DNA of 64,000 nt from Solirubrobacteraceae bacterium (GCA_025934395.1 JAICYC010000001.1:1-64000), one strand, 5' to 3'; positions 44,151-53,509 are shown, numbered from the stretch's first letter. Made by a program: numbers and translations. Notes: generated by a model not told the origin, from the sequence alone.

Positions 44151-44354
44151 TCACCCCTCCTGAGGCCGCCGGCTGCAGACACGCAGGCCGGCGAGCGTGT
44201 ACCGGCGCCCGCTCGGGCACCAGCACCGCGGTTGTGGCTGCACACGCACGAGCAGGTGGTGGTCGTGGCGAGCGTGCGAGCGGCGGTAGGGCCAGCGGCC
44301 ATGGAGGGCACGGAGCATCCGCTGCTCGTGGCAACCCGCTTCGCGTGCGGTCAT
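44151..44354 (-). CDS. Candidate small Cys/His/Arg-rich protein (67 aa)
   Basis: ATG 44354 has GGGAG about nine bases upstream. The peptide has Cys and His clusters (HARHDHHLLVRVQPQPRCWC, then PSGRRYTLAGLRVC). About 84 percent of third bases are G/C, above background but below neighbours. The reading frame upstream (to TTG 44483) has poor codon use and is probably leader. The strong promoter at 44543-44571 points this way. It may be a real orphan gene or chance. Confidence 0.3.
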   Translation of the reverse strand: MTAREAGCHEQRMLRALHGRWPYRRSHARHDHHLLVRVQPQPRCWCPSGRRYTLAGLRVCSRRPQEG

Positions 44355-44542
44355 CGGGCGTCGCTCCCAACTGCGCCCGTGACGTCGCGGCGGCGCCACG
44401 TGCGCCGACCCCCGTCCCCATGCTGCCGGTCGGGCATCCTGGCCGACCCTGTCCCCATCTCCATGCCTCTCCACTGCTTCCAAGCGTCACGACCACCCGC
44501 GCCTGCCCCTGCGAGTGGGCGGGTCCCTTCCCGCCAGGCACA

Positions 44543-44571
44543 TATAAATCACGATTCCGAGCGCTTGTCAA
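44543..44571 (-). promoter_or_regulatory. Strong consensus promoter TTGACA-17-TTTATA
   Basis: TTGACA (44566-44571) and TTTATA (44543-44548) on the minus strand are 17 bases apart; TATATG overlaps at 44541-44546. It is the only perfect -35 hexamer I noticed in the window. It lies downstream of the tRNA, so it is not the tRNA promoter. It would start RNA near 44536 running towards 44127. Confidence 0.6.
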
Positions 44572-44606
44572 CGAACGTGCCGCGCGCGTGTGACCCCCTT
44601 CGAAGA

Positions 44607-44702
44607 TGCGCCCGGCGGGAATCGAACCCGCGGCCTGCGGCTTGAAAGACCGCTGCTCTTTGGCTCCCCGAAGAGAACCGTTGACCACTGAGCTACGGGC
44701 GC
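44607..44702 (-). tRNA. tRNA-Glu(UUC)-like gene with an extra hairpin in the D-loop
   Basis: 96 nt. On the minus strand: acceptor GCGCCCG/CGGGCGC, TA, D-stem GCTC/GAGC, position 26 A, anticodon arm GCGGT-CTTTCAA-GCCGC with anticodon TTC, variable loop AGGCC, T-arm GCGGG-TTCGATT-CCCGC, discriminator A, no encoded CCA. The D-loop is 31 nt instead of about 8-11: after AGTGGTCAAC it contains GGTTCTC-TTCG-GGGAGCC, a 7-bp hairpin with a C(UUCG)G tetraloop, then AAA. The D-stem (C11-G24) differs from the U11-A24 expected of bacterial tRNA-Glu. Charging and function are therefore uncertain. A -10-like TAAGCT lies at 44741-44746. Confidence 0.8.
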
Positions 44703-44708
44703 GTGAGC

Positions 44709-44746
44709 TGCATCGACCTCATCGGCCGATGCACGGCAGCAGCTTA
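44709..44746 (-). promoter_or_regulatory. -10 box and leader hairpin of the unusual tRNA
   Basis: TAAGCT (44741-44746, minus) predicts a start near 44733-44734. The leader then begins with an inverted repeat TGCATCG (44727-44733 read on minus) / CGATGCA (44709-44715) with an 11-base loop, ending six bases before the tRNA 5' end. The inner CATCGGCCGATG (44720-44731) is itself a perfect palindrome. No good -35 box is visible. Confidence 0.4.
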
Positions 44747-44798
44747 GTGCAAACAGCGCGAGCCGGTGTCGGGCACGCTCCGGGCGCGCCGCTGCCGA

Positions 44799-45734
44799 TC
44801 AGGGCCCCGCGGCGGGCCTCACGAGGGCGCCGCGCGGAACCTGCGCGCGCGGTACGCCGATGCCGTCGCACAGCTTCACGCACGGCACGTACACCGGCCG
44901 GAACCCGAGGAGCTGCGGGATCGTCACGATCCTGTAGTGGCGTGCGCGCAACGCCGCGAGGATCAGGGGGTAGGCCGCGAGCGTCTGCCCGCGCGGGCCC
45001 CCGCCGTCGTGGGAGATGATGATCGATCCGGGCCGCACCTCCGCGAGCACCGTGTGCACGATCGACCGCACCCCGGGCTCCGCCCAGTCGCGCGGGTCGA
45101 CGTCCCAGAGCACGGTCGCCAGGCCGAGCGCGCGGGCCGTCGCGACGACCGAGGAGTCGGCGTCGCCGTAGGGGGGGCGGAACACGCACGGCGTGTACCC
45201 GCTGACCGTGCGGATCGCCGACAGCGTCGACTGCAGCTCGCCCCGCGCGTTGCGGCTGGTGTCGAGGTCCGGGTGGGTGAACGTGTGGTCACCCGGCACG
45301 TCGCCGTTGCGAAGCTCGCGCAGGATCATTTCGCGGTAGGTCGAGGTGACCTGGCGGCCGATCATGAAGAACGTCGCGCTGACGTGCTCGCGTTCGAGCA
45401 TCGTCACGAACGCGGGGGTGTCCGGCGCGGGCCCGTCGTCGAAGCCGATCGCAACCGCCCGCACGGGCGGGCCGCCGCGGTAGGGGCCGCCGCGGCTCAC
45501 GCACCTCACGATCCTGTACAGCTGCCCGCGGGGCCGCACGGTGCCCGTCGGGGTGAGCGGCGTCGTCGCCGTGGGCGCCGCCGCGAGCAGCAGCTCGCTG
45601 GCGGGCCGCTCCGCGCGCACCGGCTTCGCCGGCCGCCCGCCGTCGCGGCCGGCGCTGCTCGCGCTCAGGAGCAGCACGAGCGGAAGCGCGGCCGCGACCA
45701 CCAGCGCGCGGCTCCGCTTTGGGCGAGACGACAT
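44799..45734 (-). CDS. Exported polysaccharide deacetylase (NodB/CE4 family)
   Basis: 311 residues with an N-terminal signal or anchor ([20 protein letters not shown]). CE4 motifs in order: [15 protein letters not shown] (Asp-Asp), [12 protein letters not shown] (HXXXHP metal site), [20 protein letters not shown] and [11 protein letters not shown]. Probably removes acetyl groups from a cell-wall glycan. ATG 45734 is chosen because TATGGT lies eight bases upstream; the longer ATG at 45758 lies upstream of that box. Confidence 0.9.
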   Translation of the reverse strand: MSSRPKRSRALVVAAALPLVLLLSASSAGRDGGRPAKPVRAERPASELLLAAAPTATTPLTPTGTVRPRGQLYRIVRCVSRGGPYRGGPPVRAVAIGFDDGPAPDTPAFVTMLEREHVSATFFMIGRQVTSTYREMILRELRNGDVPGDHTFTHPDLDTSRNARGELQSTLSAIRTVSGYTPCVFRPPYGDADSSVVATARALGLATVLWDVDPRDWAEPGVRSIVHTVLAEVRPGSIIISHDGGGPRGQTLAAYPLILAALRARHYRIVTIPQLLGFRPVYVPCVKLCDGIGVPRAQVPRGALVRPAAGP

Positions 45735-45742
45735 CTGCGCTG

Positions 45743-45789
45743 ACCATACAGATGGCATGGGGGTCGCTCAGCGGGTGGACGGCTAGGCT
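45743..45789. promoter_or_regulatory. Divergent -10 boxes TATGGT (minus, 45743-45748) and TAGGCT (plus, 45784-45789)
   Basis: 8 nt to ATG 45734 (deacetylase) and 7 nt to GTG 45797 (glpK). They decide both starts. Confidence 0.5.
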
Positions 45790-45796
45790 GCCCGAC

Positions 45797-47290
<1,494 letters not shown>

Positions 47291-47291
47291 C

Positions 47292-47306
47292 GCCCCTACT
47301 AGGGGC
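47292..47306. terminator. Inverted repeat between glpK and the dehydrogenase gene
   Basis: Arms GCCCCTA and TAGGGGC with one central base. It starts directly after the glpK TGA and contains the TAG stop of the convergent gene (47299-47301). Confidence 0.45.
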
Positions 47307-48333
47307 TGAGCACGATCTTCAGCGCCTCGCGGCGGTCGTAGATCGCGTACGCCTCGGGCGCGTCCTCGAGCGCCATGTGGTGGGTGACCAGCGGCGTCGG
47401 GTCGAGCACGCCCGCCGCCATCATCGCGAGCACGCGGTCGACGTGGCCGATCACGTTCGCCTGCCCGCCGCGCAGCGTGATCGCCTTCAGCCACAGCAGG
47501 CCGAGGTGGACCTCCGCGCGCTCCGCGTACACGCCGATGCACTGCACGCTGCCGCACGGGCGCGTGAGGCGCACCGCCATGTCGAGCGCATCCGGGTGGC
47601 CCACCGCGTCCACGCACACGTCCACGCCGCGCCCTTCGGTGGCCTCGCGCGCCGCTGCGCGGGGATCGTCCTCGGTCAGGTGCACGGGCACGCCCCCGAG
47701 CGCCTGCGCCACCGCCAGCCGCTCGGGCACGCTGTCGATCGCGAGCACCCGCGAAGCTCCGACGGCCCGCGCAGCCTGCACGGCGCACAGCCCCACGGGC
47801 CCGAGGCCGAGGACCGCCACCACGTCGCCGGGCTCCAGCCCGCTCGCGTGCACCGCGTGGAAGCCCGTGCCCATCACGTCGCCGGCGAACAGCGCGGTGT
47901 CGCTGCTCATCCCCTCGGGCACCTTGCGCAGCACGATGTCCGCCTGGGGGACGAGCGCCATGTCCGCCTGCGTGCCCTGCAGCGAGCCGAGCGTCGCGCC
48001 GTGGCCGAACGTCCGCGACTGCACGCAGCGGTGGTAGTCGCCGCGGCGGCAGAAGAAGCACGCCCCGCAGGCGGTGTGGAAGCAGCCCAGCACCCGATCG
48101 CCGACCGACACGCGCTCGACGGCATCGCCCGCGGCCACCACGGTGCCGACGTACTCGTGGCCGATCGTGAAGCCCGGCTCGATCTTCACGCGGCCGTGGT
48201 AGATGTGCAGATCCGACCCGCACACACCCGTGGCCTCGATGCGCACGACCACGTCGCTCGGCGCCTGGAGCTCCGGATCGGGGCGCTCCTCCACCCGGAC
48301 CTCGCCGGCCGCCTGGAAGGTGACTGCTCGCAT
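47299..48333 (-). CDS. Zinc-dependent alcohol dehydrogenase (glutathione-independent FDH/threonine DH-like)
   Basis: 344 residues. Catalytic zinc ligands in ATGVCGSDLHIYHG and FTIGHEYVGTVV; structural zinc in TACGACFFCRRGDYHRC (four Cys). The NAD loop is VVAVLGLGPVGLCAVQAARA. ATG 48333 follows TAGGCT by nine bases, and that box overlaps the end of the carbonic anhydrase gene. The alcohol or aldehyde used is unknown. Confidence 0.92.
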   Translation of the reverse strand: MRAVTFQAAGEVRVEERPDPELQAPSDVVVRIEATGVCGSDLHIYHGRVKIEPGFTIGHEYVGTVVAAGDAVERVSVGDRVLGCFHTACGACFFCRRGDYHRCVQSRTFGHGATLGSLQGTQADMALVPQADIVLRKVPEGMSSDTALFAGDVMGTGFHAVHASGLEPGDVVAVLGLGPVGLCAVQAARAVGASRVLAIDSVPERLAVAQALGGVPVHLTEDDPRAAAREATEGRGVDVCVDAVGHPDALDMAVRLTRPCGSVQCIGVYAERAEVHLGLLWLKAITLRGGQANVIGHVDRVLAMMAAGVLDPTPLVTHHMALEDAPEAYAIYDRREALKIVLSP

Positions 48334-48342
48334 CGCCGCGGC

Positions 48343-48348
48343 AGCCTA
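48343..48348 (-). promoter_or_regulatory. -10 box TAGGCT (9 nt to ATG 48333)
   Basis: It overlaps the stop codon of the upstream carbonic anhydrase gene, so the dehydrogenase has its own promoter. Confidence 0.5.
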
Positions 48349-48849
48349 CCCCAAGGGCGCGGGCCCGACCTCGCGCAGCCCGCCGGTGCTCGGGTCGTAG
48401 ACGAACCCGCGGATGTGCGCGCGCGAGACCAGCTCGGGCGCGGAGCGCAGCCGCTCGAGGCCCGCGTGCAGCGCCTCGTCGAGGTCCTGGAAGCCGCCCA
48501 GCGTCCAGGCGGGTTCGGCGCCGTCCGCAGCGAGAACCGCGGCGAACTGCTCGTCGGAGGCGCCGAGCATGCCGCAGCCCTCGTGCATGATCACCATCAC
48601 CTCCTCGGTCCCCAGCAGCCGCTGCGAGGCGCTCAGGGAGCGAAGCGCGTCGTCGCTGACCAGCCCGCCCGCGTTGCGGATCACGTGCGCGTCGCCCGGC
48701 TGCAGGCCGAGCAGCGCGTACACGTCGATCCGCGCGTCCATGCACGACAGCACCGCCACACGCCTGCGCGGCCGGGAGCCGAGCTCGGGGGTGGCGCGCT
48801 CGGCCGCGTGCGCGCCTGCGTGGGCGAGCATCTCGTCCGTCTCCGACAT
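48346..48849 (-). CDS. Beta-class carbonic anhydrase
   Basis: Interconverts CO2 and bicarbonate; 167 residues, a short form. Zinc ligands: Cys and the Asp-Arg pair in VLSCMDARIDV, then His and Cys in VMVIMHEGCGML. RNAGGLVSDDALRSL is also conserved. ATG 48849 follows TAGCAT by seven bases. Confidence 0.92.
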   Translation of the reverse strand: MSETDEMLAHAGAHAAERATPELGSRPRRRVAVLSCMDARIDVYALLGLQPGDAHVIRNAGGLVSDDALRSLSASQRLLGTEEVMVIMHEGCGMLGASDEQFAAVLAADGAEPAWTLGGFQDLDEALHAGLERLRSAPELVSRAHIRGFVYDPSTGGLREVGPAPLG

Positions 48850-48856
48850 CCGGGTG

Positions 48857-48915
48857 ATGCTAGGTCTTCGCGGCCTTCGAGGCGCCGAGGCTGCCGCCAG
48901 TCCGTCCTCTAGGCT
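48857..48915. promoter_or_regulatory. Divergent -10 boxes TAGCAT (minus, 48857-48862) and TAGGCT (plus, 48910-48915)
   Basis: 7 nt to ATG 48849 and 8 nt to ATG 48924. Confidence 0.5.
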
Positions 48916-48923
48916 CGCCGCGC

Positions 48924-49544
48924 ATGATCAGCAAGGTGAGGCTCGAGGCCTTCTCGGACGGCGTGATCGCGATCGCCATAACGCTGCTCGTCCTCAACAT
49001 CGACGTGCCACCCCACGCCGGCGGCCAGCTCGCGCATCGGCTCGGCGAGCAGTGGCCCAGCTACGCCGCCTACGCGGTCTCGTTCATCACGATCGGGATC
49101 ATCTGGATCAACCACCACGGGATGGTCTCCCGCCTGGCCGCGGTCGACCACTCGATCCTGATGCTCAACCTGCTGCTGCTGCTGTCGATCGGGCTGCTGC
49201 CGTGGACGACGGCGCTGATCGCCGAATACCTGCGCGAAGGCAGCGGGCAGCACCTCGCCGCAGCGATCTACGCGGGCAGCTTCCTGACGATGGCGAGCGC
49301 CTTCTACGCGATGCAGCGTCACATCCTCCAGAACCGCCGGCATCTGCTCACCGAGGCGTTCGACGAGGAGCGGCTGCGGGCGATCGATCGGCGCAACCGC
49401 TTCGGCCTGATCCCGTACGCGGTCGCCGCCGCGCTGGCGCCGCTGTCCGCGTACGTCACGCTCGCGATCTGCGCGGTGATCGCGGCGTTCTACGCGCTTC
49501 CCCCGCGGCCGCAGCAGGATCCGGCAGGGCACGCCGCGCCCTAG
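48924..49544 (+). CDS. TMEM175-family potassium channel (DUF1211)
   Basis: 206 residues with six hydrophobic segments. The first helix carries the family motif RLEAFSDGVIAIAITLLVLN (FSDGVXAIAXT). YAVSFITIGIIWINHHGM and the following helices match bacterial members, which tetramerise to form the pore. ATG 48924 follows TAGGCT by eight bases. Its TAG shares CTAG (49541-49544) with the stop of the convergent amidase gene. Confidence 0.92.
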   Translation: MISKVRLEAFSDGVIAIAITLLVLNIDVPPHAGGQLAHRLGEQWPSYAAYAVSFITIGIIWINHHGMVSRLAAVDHSILMLNLLLLLSIGLLPWTTALIAEYLREGSGQHLAAAIYAGSFLTMASAFYAMQRHILQNRRHLLTEAFDEERLRAIDRRNRFGLIPYAVAAALAPLSAYVTLAICAVIAAFYALPPRPQQDPAGHAAP

Positions 49545-50295
49545 TCGGTCCCCGCCGGGCAGGGCAGCCGCGCGAGCAGCGCTCGATAGCGGTTCATGTC
49601 GGTGCGGTTCCAGTCGGAGTGGGTCTGGTGCTGGAAGGCGGGCACGCGGTCGTGGTGATAGGGCGAGGACAGGCTCTCGTTGTGCCCGATCACGTTGCGC
49701 AGCGCGATCCGGTAGCGGCACTGGAGCCAGCGCGTGAGCGCTAGCGAGGCGCGCATCTGCGCGCGGTCGGAGAGGATCTCGCCGTCGGAGAGCCCCACGT
49801 TCTCGATTCCGATCGCGGTCCAGTTGAGCCCGGTGGTGTGCCTGCAGCGCTCCGTCAGCGGCACGAGCTGGTCGATCCGCCCGTCGCCCTCCACGAGGAA
49901 GTGCGCGCAGGTGTTGGGCAGCTCGTGGAACTCGTTGTCGGGCACGTCCGGGGCGAACGTGTCCCACGCCTCCTGGGCGGTGCGCGTCTCGGTGTAGTGC
50001 TCCACGATCACGTGCGGGTCGCTCAGCCGGTGGGTGTCTTCGCCGTAGTGGCGCAGCGAGTAGGCCGACATCTGGCGCCGCCGGGCGGCGCCGTAGGGAT
50101 CGGCCACCGGCGGATGCGGGGCGGGGACGGCGCTGGCGCAGTCGCGGCCGCTCCCGAGGCCGTGAGCGGTGCGGCGTCGGACGAGCCGCCGCCGCACCCC
50201 ACCGCGACCACCGCGAGCCCGAGCGACGCGAGGGCGACGGCGTGCGTGGCGATCAGGCGAGTGCGGAAAGACGCGCCGCGGTGCTGCGCTCGCAC
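49541..50295 (-). pseudogene. N-acetylmuramoyl-L-alanine amidase lipoprotein split by a frameshift
   Basis: The N-terminus from GTG 50295 has a lipoprotein signal (VALASLGLAVVAVGCGGGSS). The amidase_2/PGRP domain lies in another frame to 49541: HVIVEHYTETRTAQEAW, HTTGLNWTAIGIENVG, LRNVIGHNESLSSPYHHD, QHQTHSDWNR. Moving between frames near 50120-50130, at a CCCCGCCCC run on the minus strand, joins them as a normal exported amidase. Either one base was lost or gained there, or it is a sequencing error. It follows the aldo-keto reductase by 5 bp. Confidence 0.72.
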
Positions 50296-50300
50296 CGCGG

Positions 50301-51281
50301 CTAACCGTGCCCGAGCACGGGGTGCGGCGCGTAGGGCTCCTCCAGGCGCGCGATCTCCTCATCCGAGAGCTCGAGCTCCTCGGCGGCGAGCGCGTCCTGC
50401 AGGTGGCCGGGCTTGGTGGCGCCGATGATCGGCGCGGTCACGCCGGGCTTGTGCAGCAGCCAGGCGAGTGCGACCTGGGCAGGCGGCACGCCGCGCTCGG
50501 ATCCGACCTCCGCCACCCGATCCACCACGTCGAAGTCGGTGGGCTGGGCGTAGAGGTAGTCGCCGAACGGATCGGCACCGGACCGCGTTGTCAGGCGCTC
50601 GCCCTCGCGCGTGCGGTTGCCCGCGAGCATCCCTCGCGCGAGCGGGCTCCACGGGATCACCCCCACCCCCTCCTCGAGACAGAGCGGGATCATCTCCCGC
50701 TCCTCCTCGCGATAGATGAGGTTGTAGTGGTTCTGCATCGAGACGAACCGGGTCCAGCCGTTGCGCTCCGCGATGTGCTGGGCCTTGGCGAACTGCCACG
50801 CGAACATGCTGCTCGCGCCGATGTAGCGCGCCTTGCCCGCGCGCACGACCTCGTGGAGCGCCTCCATCGTCTCCTGCAGGGGCGTGCGTGGGTCGAAACG
50901 GTGGATCTGGTACAGGTCGACGTAGTCGAGGCCCAGCCGCTGCAGCGATGCGTCGATCGCGCTGAGCACGTGCTTGCGCCCGAGCCCCCCGCCGTTCTCG
51001 CCCGGGGTCATGGGCATGAACACCTTGGTCGCGACGACGACCTCCTCGCGCGCGAACAGCTTCCCGAGCAGGCGGCCGGTCGCGATCTCGCTCGCCCCGT
51101 GCCCGTAGGTGTCGGCGGTGTCGAAGAACGTGATCCCGCCCTCGACGGCGGCCTTCACGATCGGCTCGGCGGCGGTCTCGTCGAGCACCCACGGCCGGTC
51201 GGCGTCCTCGCCGTAGCTCATCATCCCGAGGCACACCCGGGACACGCGCAGGCCGCTGGCGCCGAGGTTGACGTACTGCAT
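50301..51281 (-). CDS. Aldo-keto reductase
   Basis: NADPH-dependent carbonyl reductase, 326 residues. Tetrad residues are visible: Asp and Tyr in FFDTADTYGHG, Lys in VVVATKVFMP, His in LYQIHRFDPRTP. GVIPWSPLARGMLAG and the C-terminal PIIGATKPGHLQDAL bind the cofactor. ATG 51281 (MQYVNLGASGLRVS) is fixed by GATAAT six bases upstream. It follows the WS/DGAT gene on the same strand. Confidence 0.93.
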   Translation of the reverse strand: MQYVNLGASGLRVSRVCLGMMSYGEDADRPWVLDETAAEPIVKAAVEGGITFFDTADTYGHGASEIATGRLLGKLFAREEVVVATKVFMPMTPGENGGGLGRKHVLSAIDASLQRLGLDYVDLYQIHRFDPRTPLQETMEALHEVVRAGKARYIGASSMFAWQFAKAQHIAERNGWTRFVSMQNHYNLIYREEEREMIPLCLEEGVGVIPWSPLARGMLAGNRTREGERLTTRSGADPFGDYLYAQPTDFDVVDRVAEVGSERGVPPAQVALAWLLHKPGVTAPIIGATKPGHLQDALAAEELELSDEEIARLEEPYAPHPVLGHG

Positions 51282-51287
51282 CAGCCG

Positions 51288-51293
51288 ATTATC
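51288..51293 (-). promoter_or_regulatory. -10 box GATAAT (6 nt to ATG 51281)
   Basis: Close to the consensus and overlapping the WS/DGAT stop codon, so the reductase can be transcribed separately. Confidence 0.5.
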
Positions 51294-52746
51294 ACGAGGC
51301 CGCCGCGGAGCGGCGGCGTCCCGCCGGCTTCTGCGCTCCCGCTGCGCCCGCGCCTCGCTTGCGAGCCCCGGCACGCTTGCGCGCGAGCGCGAGCAGGTCG
51401 TCCATGCCGCCGGCGATGCCCGCTGTGAGCACGTCCACGTCGGGTGCGCCGTCGTAATCGCCGGTGACGCCGAAGTACAGCCCGCCGTCGTAGGAGAAGA
51501 TCGCCACCACGATCCGGATCGAGCCGACGACGGGGACGAACGGATAGGACTGCAGCATGCGCCGCCCGAGCGTCTGCACGGGCACCTGCGGTCCGGGCAC
51601 GTTCGTGGTGGCCGTGTGCATGTTCAGCCGCGGCGCGCTCGTCACGAGCCGGCTGCCGAGCGCGAGCAGCAGCGGCGGCGCGAACCCTGACATCGAGGAG
51701 AGCACATCGCCCGCGACCGCCTGCTTGCTCTGCTTGATCCCGTCCATCTCGGCGCGGATCCTCGACAGCCGCCGGGCCGGATCGCCGATCCCCACGGGCA
51801 GGCTCGCGAACACCGCCGAGACGCGGTTGTTGTAGACGCCGCGCTCGCCCCTGCGTCGCACCGAGACGGGAACCATCGTGCGCACGATCCGCTCCCGCGG
51901 GACGTCCTCGCCGCGCGCGTCGAGCAGGTCGCGGAACCCGTTCGTGATCACCGTGAGCACGACGTCGTTGACCGTGCCTCCCAGCGCCGCGCGGACCTCC
52001 TTGACATCCGCGAGGCTCGCCTCGGCCCAGCTCCAGCGGCGGTGGGGCCCGATCGGCCCGTTCAGCGAGGAGGACTCGACGGGCCGCATGCTCGACGTGG
52101 AGGCGAGCGCGCTGCGCACGAACTCCTCCACCTGTCCGAGGGTGGTGCGCGGCGCGCTCACCGCGCGGCGCAGGCCCTCGAGCTGCCCCGACGGGCTCAG
52201 CCAGTGCCCGACAGTCCGCGTCAGGATCTGGATGTCGGTGGGCTCGGGCTCCGGCGACCACGGCCGCTCGGACTCCGTCGAGGTGGTGTCGGAGAACATC
52301 ACCGACATCAGGTCGGTTGCGGCTTCGCCGTCGACCATGCAGTGGTGCACCTTCGACAGCAGCGCCCAGCGGCCGCCGCCGAGCCCCTCGACCATCCACA
52401 GCTCCCACAGCGGCTTGTTGCGATCGAGGTGCCCGGAGAACACGCGCGCGGCCATCTGGCGCAGCTGCTCGTCGGATCCGGGCGAGGGCAGCGCGGAGTG
52501 ACGCACGTGGTAGTCGAGGCTGAAGTGGGGGTCGTCCACCCACACCGGCGCGCCCGCGGCGAGCGGCACGAACCTGACCTTCTGGCGGTAGCGCGGGACG
52601 ATCCCGAGCTTGCCCGCGACCATCGCGCGCAGGTCCGCGAACGGGGGGGCGGGCCCCTCGAAGATGCTCACGCCGCCGATGTGCATCGGGGTGACGTCGT
52701 TCTCGACGTGGAGGAAGGAGGAGTCCATCGCGCTCATCCATTCCAT
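51292..52746 (-). CDS. Wax ester synthase/diacylglycerol acyltransferase (WS/DGAT)
   Basis: Makes storage wax esters or triacylglycerol from acyl-CoA; 484 residues. The acyltransferase motif is VHHCMVDGEAATDL (HHXXXDG). MSAMDSSFLHVENDVTPMHI, NGPIGPHRRW, GTVNDVVLTVITNGFRDLL and TTNVPGPQVPV are family landmarks. ATG 52746 begins 10 bp after a lipase gene, so they are an operon. The C-terminus is Lys/Arg/Ala-rich. Confidence 0.93.
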   Translation of the reverse strand: MEWMSAMDSSFLHVENDVTPMHIGGVSIFEGPAPPFADLRAMVAGKLGIVPRYRQKVRFVPLAAGAPVWVDDPHFSLDYHVRHSALPSPGSDEQLRQMAARVFSGHLDRNKPLWELWMVEGLGGGRWALLSKVHHCMVDGEAATDLMSVMFSDTTSTESERPWSPEPEPTDIQILTRTVGHWLSPSGQLEGLRRAVSAPRTTLGQVEEFVRSALASTSSMRPVESSSLNGPIGPHRRWSWAEASLADVKEVRAALGGTVNDVVLTVITNGFRDLLDARGEDVPRERIVRTMVPVSVRRRGERGVYNNRVSAVFASLPVGIGDPARRLSRIRAEMDGIKQSKQAVAGDVLSSMSGFAPPLLLALGSRLVTSAPRLNMHTATTNVPGPQVPVQTLGRRMLQSYPFVPVVGSIRIVVAIFSYDGGLYFGVTGDYDGAPDVDVLTAGIAGGMDDLLALARKRAGARKRGAGAAGAQKPAGRRRSAAAS

Positions 52747-52756
52747 GCGGCGGCCC

Positions 52757-53494
52757 CTACTCGTCCAGGAAGTCGTCGAGCACGCGGTACACCTCGGGGT
52801 GCACCGACATCCCGCAGTGGCTGGAGTCGACCTCGACCTGCTCGCCGTGCGGGTCCAGGCACGCGCGCCAGTCGACGATCGCATCGCTGCGCGAGTGGAT
52901 CGCCAGCGCGCACACGTGCTCGGCGAGCGGCGCCGTCTGCTCGGCCCGGAAGTCCGCGCAGCACTCGCCCTCGTGGCAGCGCGTGGAGAACAGCCCCGGC
53001 ACGCGCAGGTCGCCGAGGCGTGCCAGCAGCCGCACCGTGCGCAGCACCGGCAGCGAGACCGCCAGCGGGTCGAGCACCGGCGAGCCGAGCGTGGCGAGCG
53101 CTGCGACGTTCCCGGGCTCGCGCACCGCGAGCGCGCGGGCCAGCGCGCCGCCCCGGCTCTGGCCGATCAGCACCACGGGCTCGCCCGCGCTCGCTGCGAG
53201 CTCCTGGACCTGCACCTGCAGGCGCGAGACGATCCGCCCCGCGCAATCGACGTTGGCGAGCATGCCCGCGCTCGCCACGCGGTGGCCGCGGCGGCGCAGC
53301 CACTCGCGCAGGATCGAGAGCGAGGAGTCGCCGGCCATGAAGCCGGGGATCACCAGCACGGGAGGCGCTTCGGCGCGGCGCCGCGGCGAGCGCAGGCCCC
53401 CGTCGGCGAGCAGCCGGGCGAGCTCGGCGCTGTAGCGCAGCTCCCCCCAGATCGGCGCGACCGGCGCCGCTGCCACGGTCCCCTCCTCGGACAT
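52757..53494 (-). CDS. Lipase/esterase of the alpha/beta fold
   Basis: 245 residues. PPVLVIPGFMAGDSSLSILR is the oxyanion region, VVLIGQSRGGALARALA the nucleophile elbow, HSRSDAIVDWRACL the acid and DSSHCGMSVHPEVY the His. A four-Cys stretch (STRCHEGECCADF) is unusual. It probably acts on membrane or storage lipids, as it heads the operon with WS/DGAT. ATG 53494 follows TACTCT by nine bases. Confidence 0.85.
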   Translation of the reverse strand: MSEEGTVAAAPVAPIWGELRYSAELARLLADGGLRSPRRRAEAPPVLVIPGFMAGDSSLSILREWLRRRGHRVASAGMLANVDCAGRIVSRLQVQVQELAASAGEPVVLIGQSRGGALARALAVREPGNVAALATLGSPVLDPLAVSLPVLRTVRLLARLGDLRVPGLFSTRCHEGECCADFRAEQTAPLAEHVCALAIHSRSDAIVDWRACLDPHGEQVEVDSSHCGMSVHPEVYRVLDDFLDE

Positions 53495-53502
53495 CGTTCA
53501 CA

Positions 53503-53509
53503 TAGAGTA
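53503..53509. promoter_or_regulatory. Fully overlapping divergent -10 boxes TAGAGT (plus) and TACTCT (minus)
   Basis: The seven bases TAGAGTA read as TAGAGT on the plus strand (53503-53508, 8 nt to GTG 53517) and TACTCT on the minus strand (53504-53509, 9 nt to ATG 53494). Confidence 0.6.

Larger units (their letters stand above)
44127..44606. other. Gene-poor island downstream of the tRNA
   Basis: 480 bp with clearly lower G/C at third positions than neighbouring genes. It holds a strong minus-strand promoter (44543-44571) and one candidate small ORF (44151-44354). I found no copy of the tRNA 3' end that would mark an integration site, no integrase and no known RNA family. Confidence 0.5.

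Noticed and set aside
44127-44606. Integrated island with att repeats at the tRNA 3' end
   Set aside because: No second copy of the tRNA 3' sequence and no integrase gene were seen.
44607-44702. Reading the tRNA as tRNA-Sec or a long-variable-arm tRNA
   Set aside because: The variable loop is only AGGCC and the acceptor is 7 bp; the extra hairpin fits only in the D-loop.
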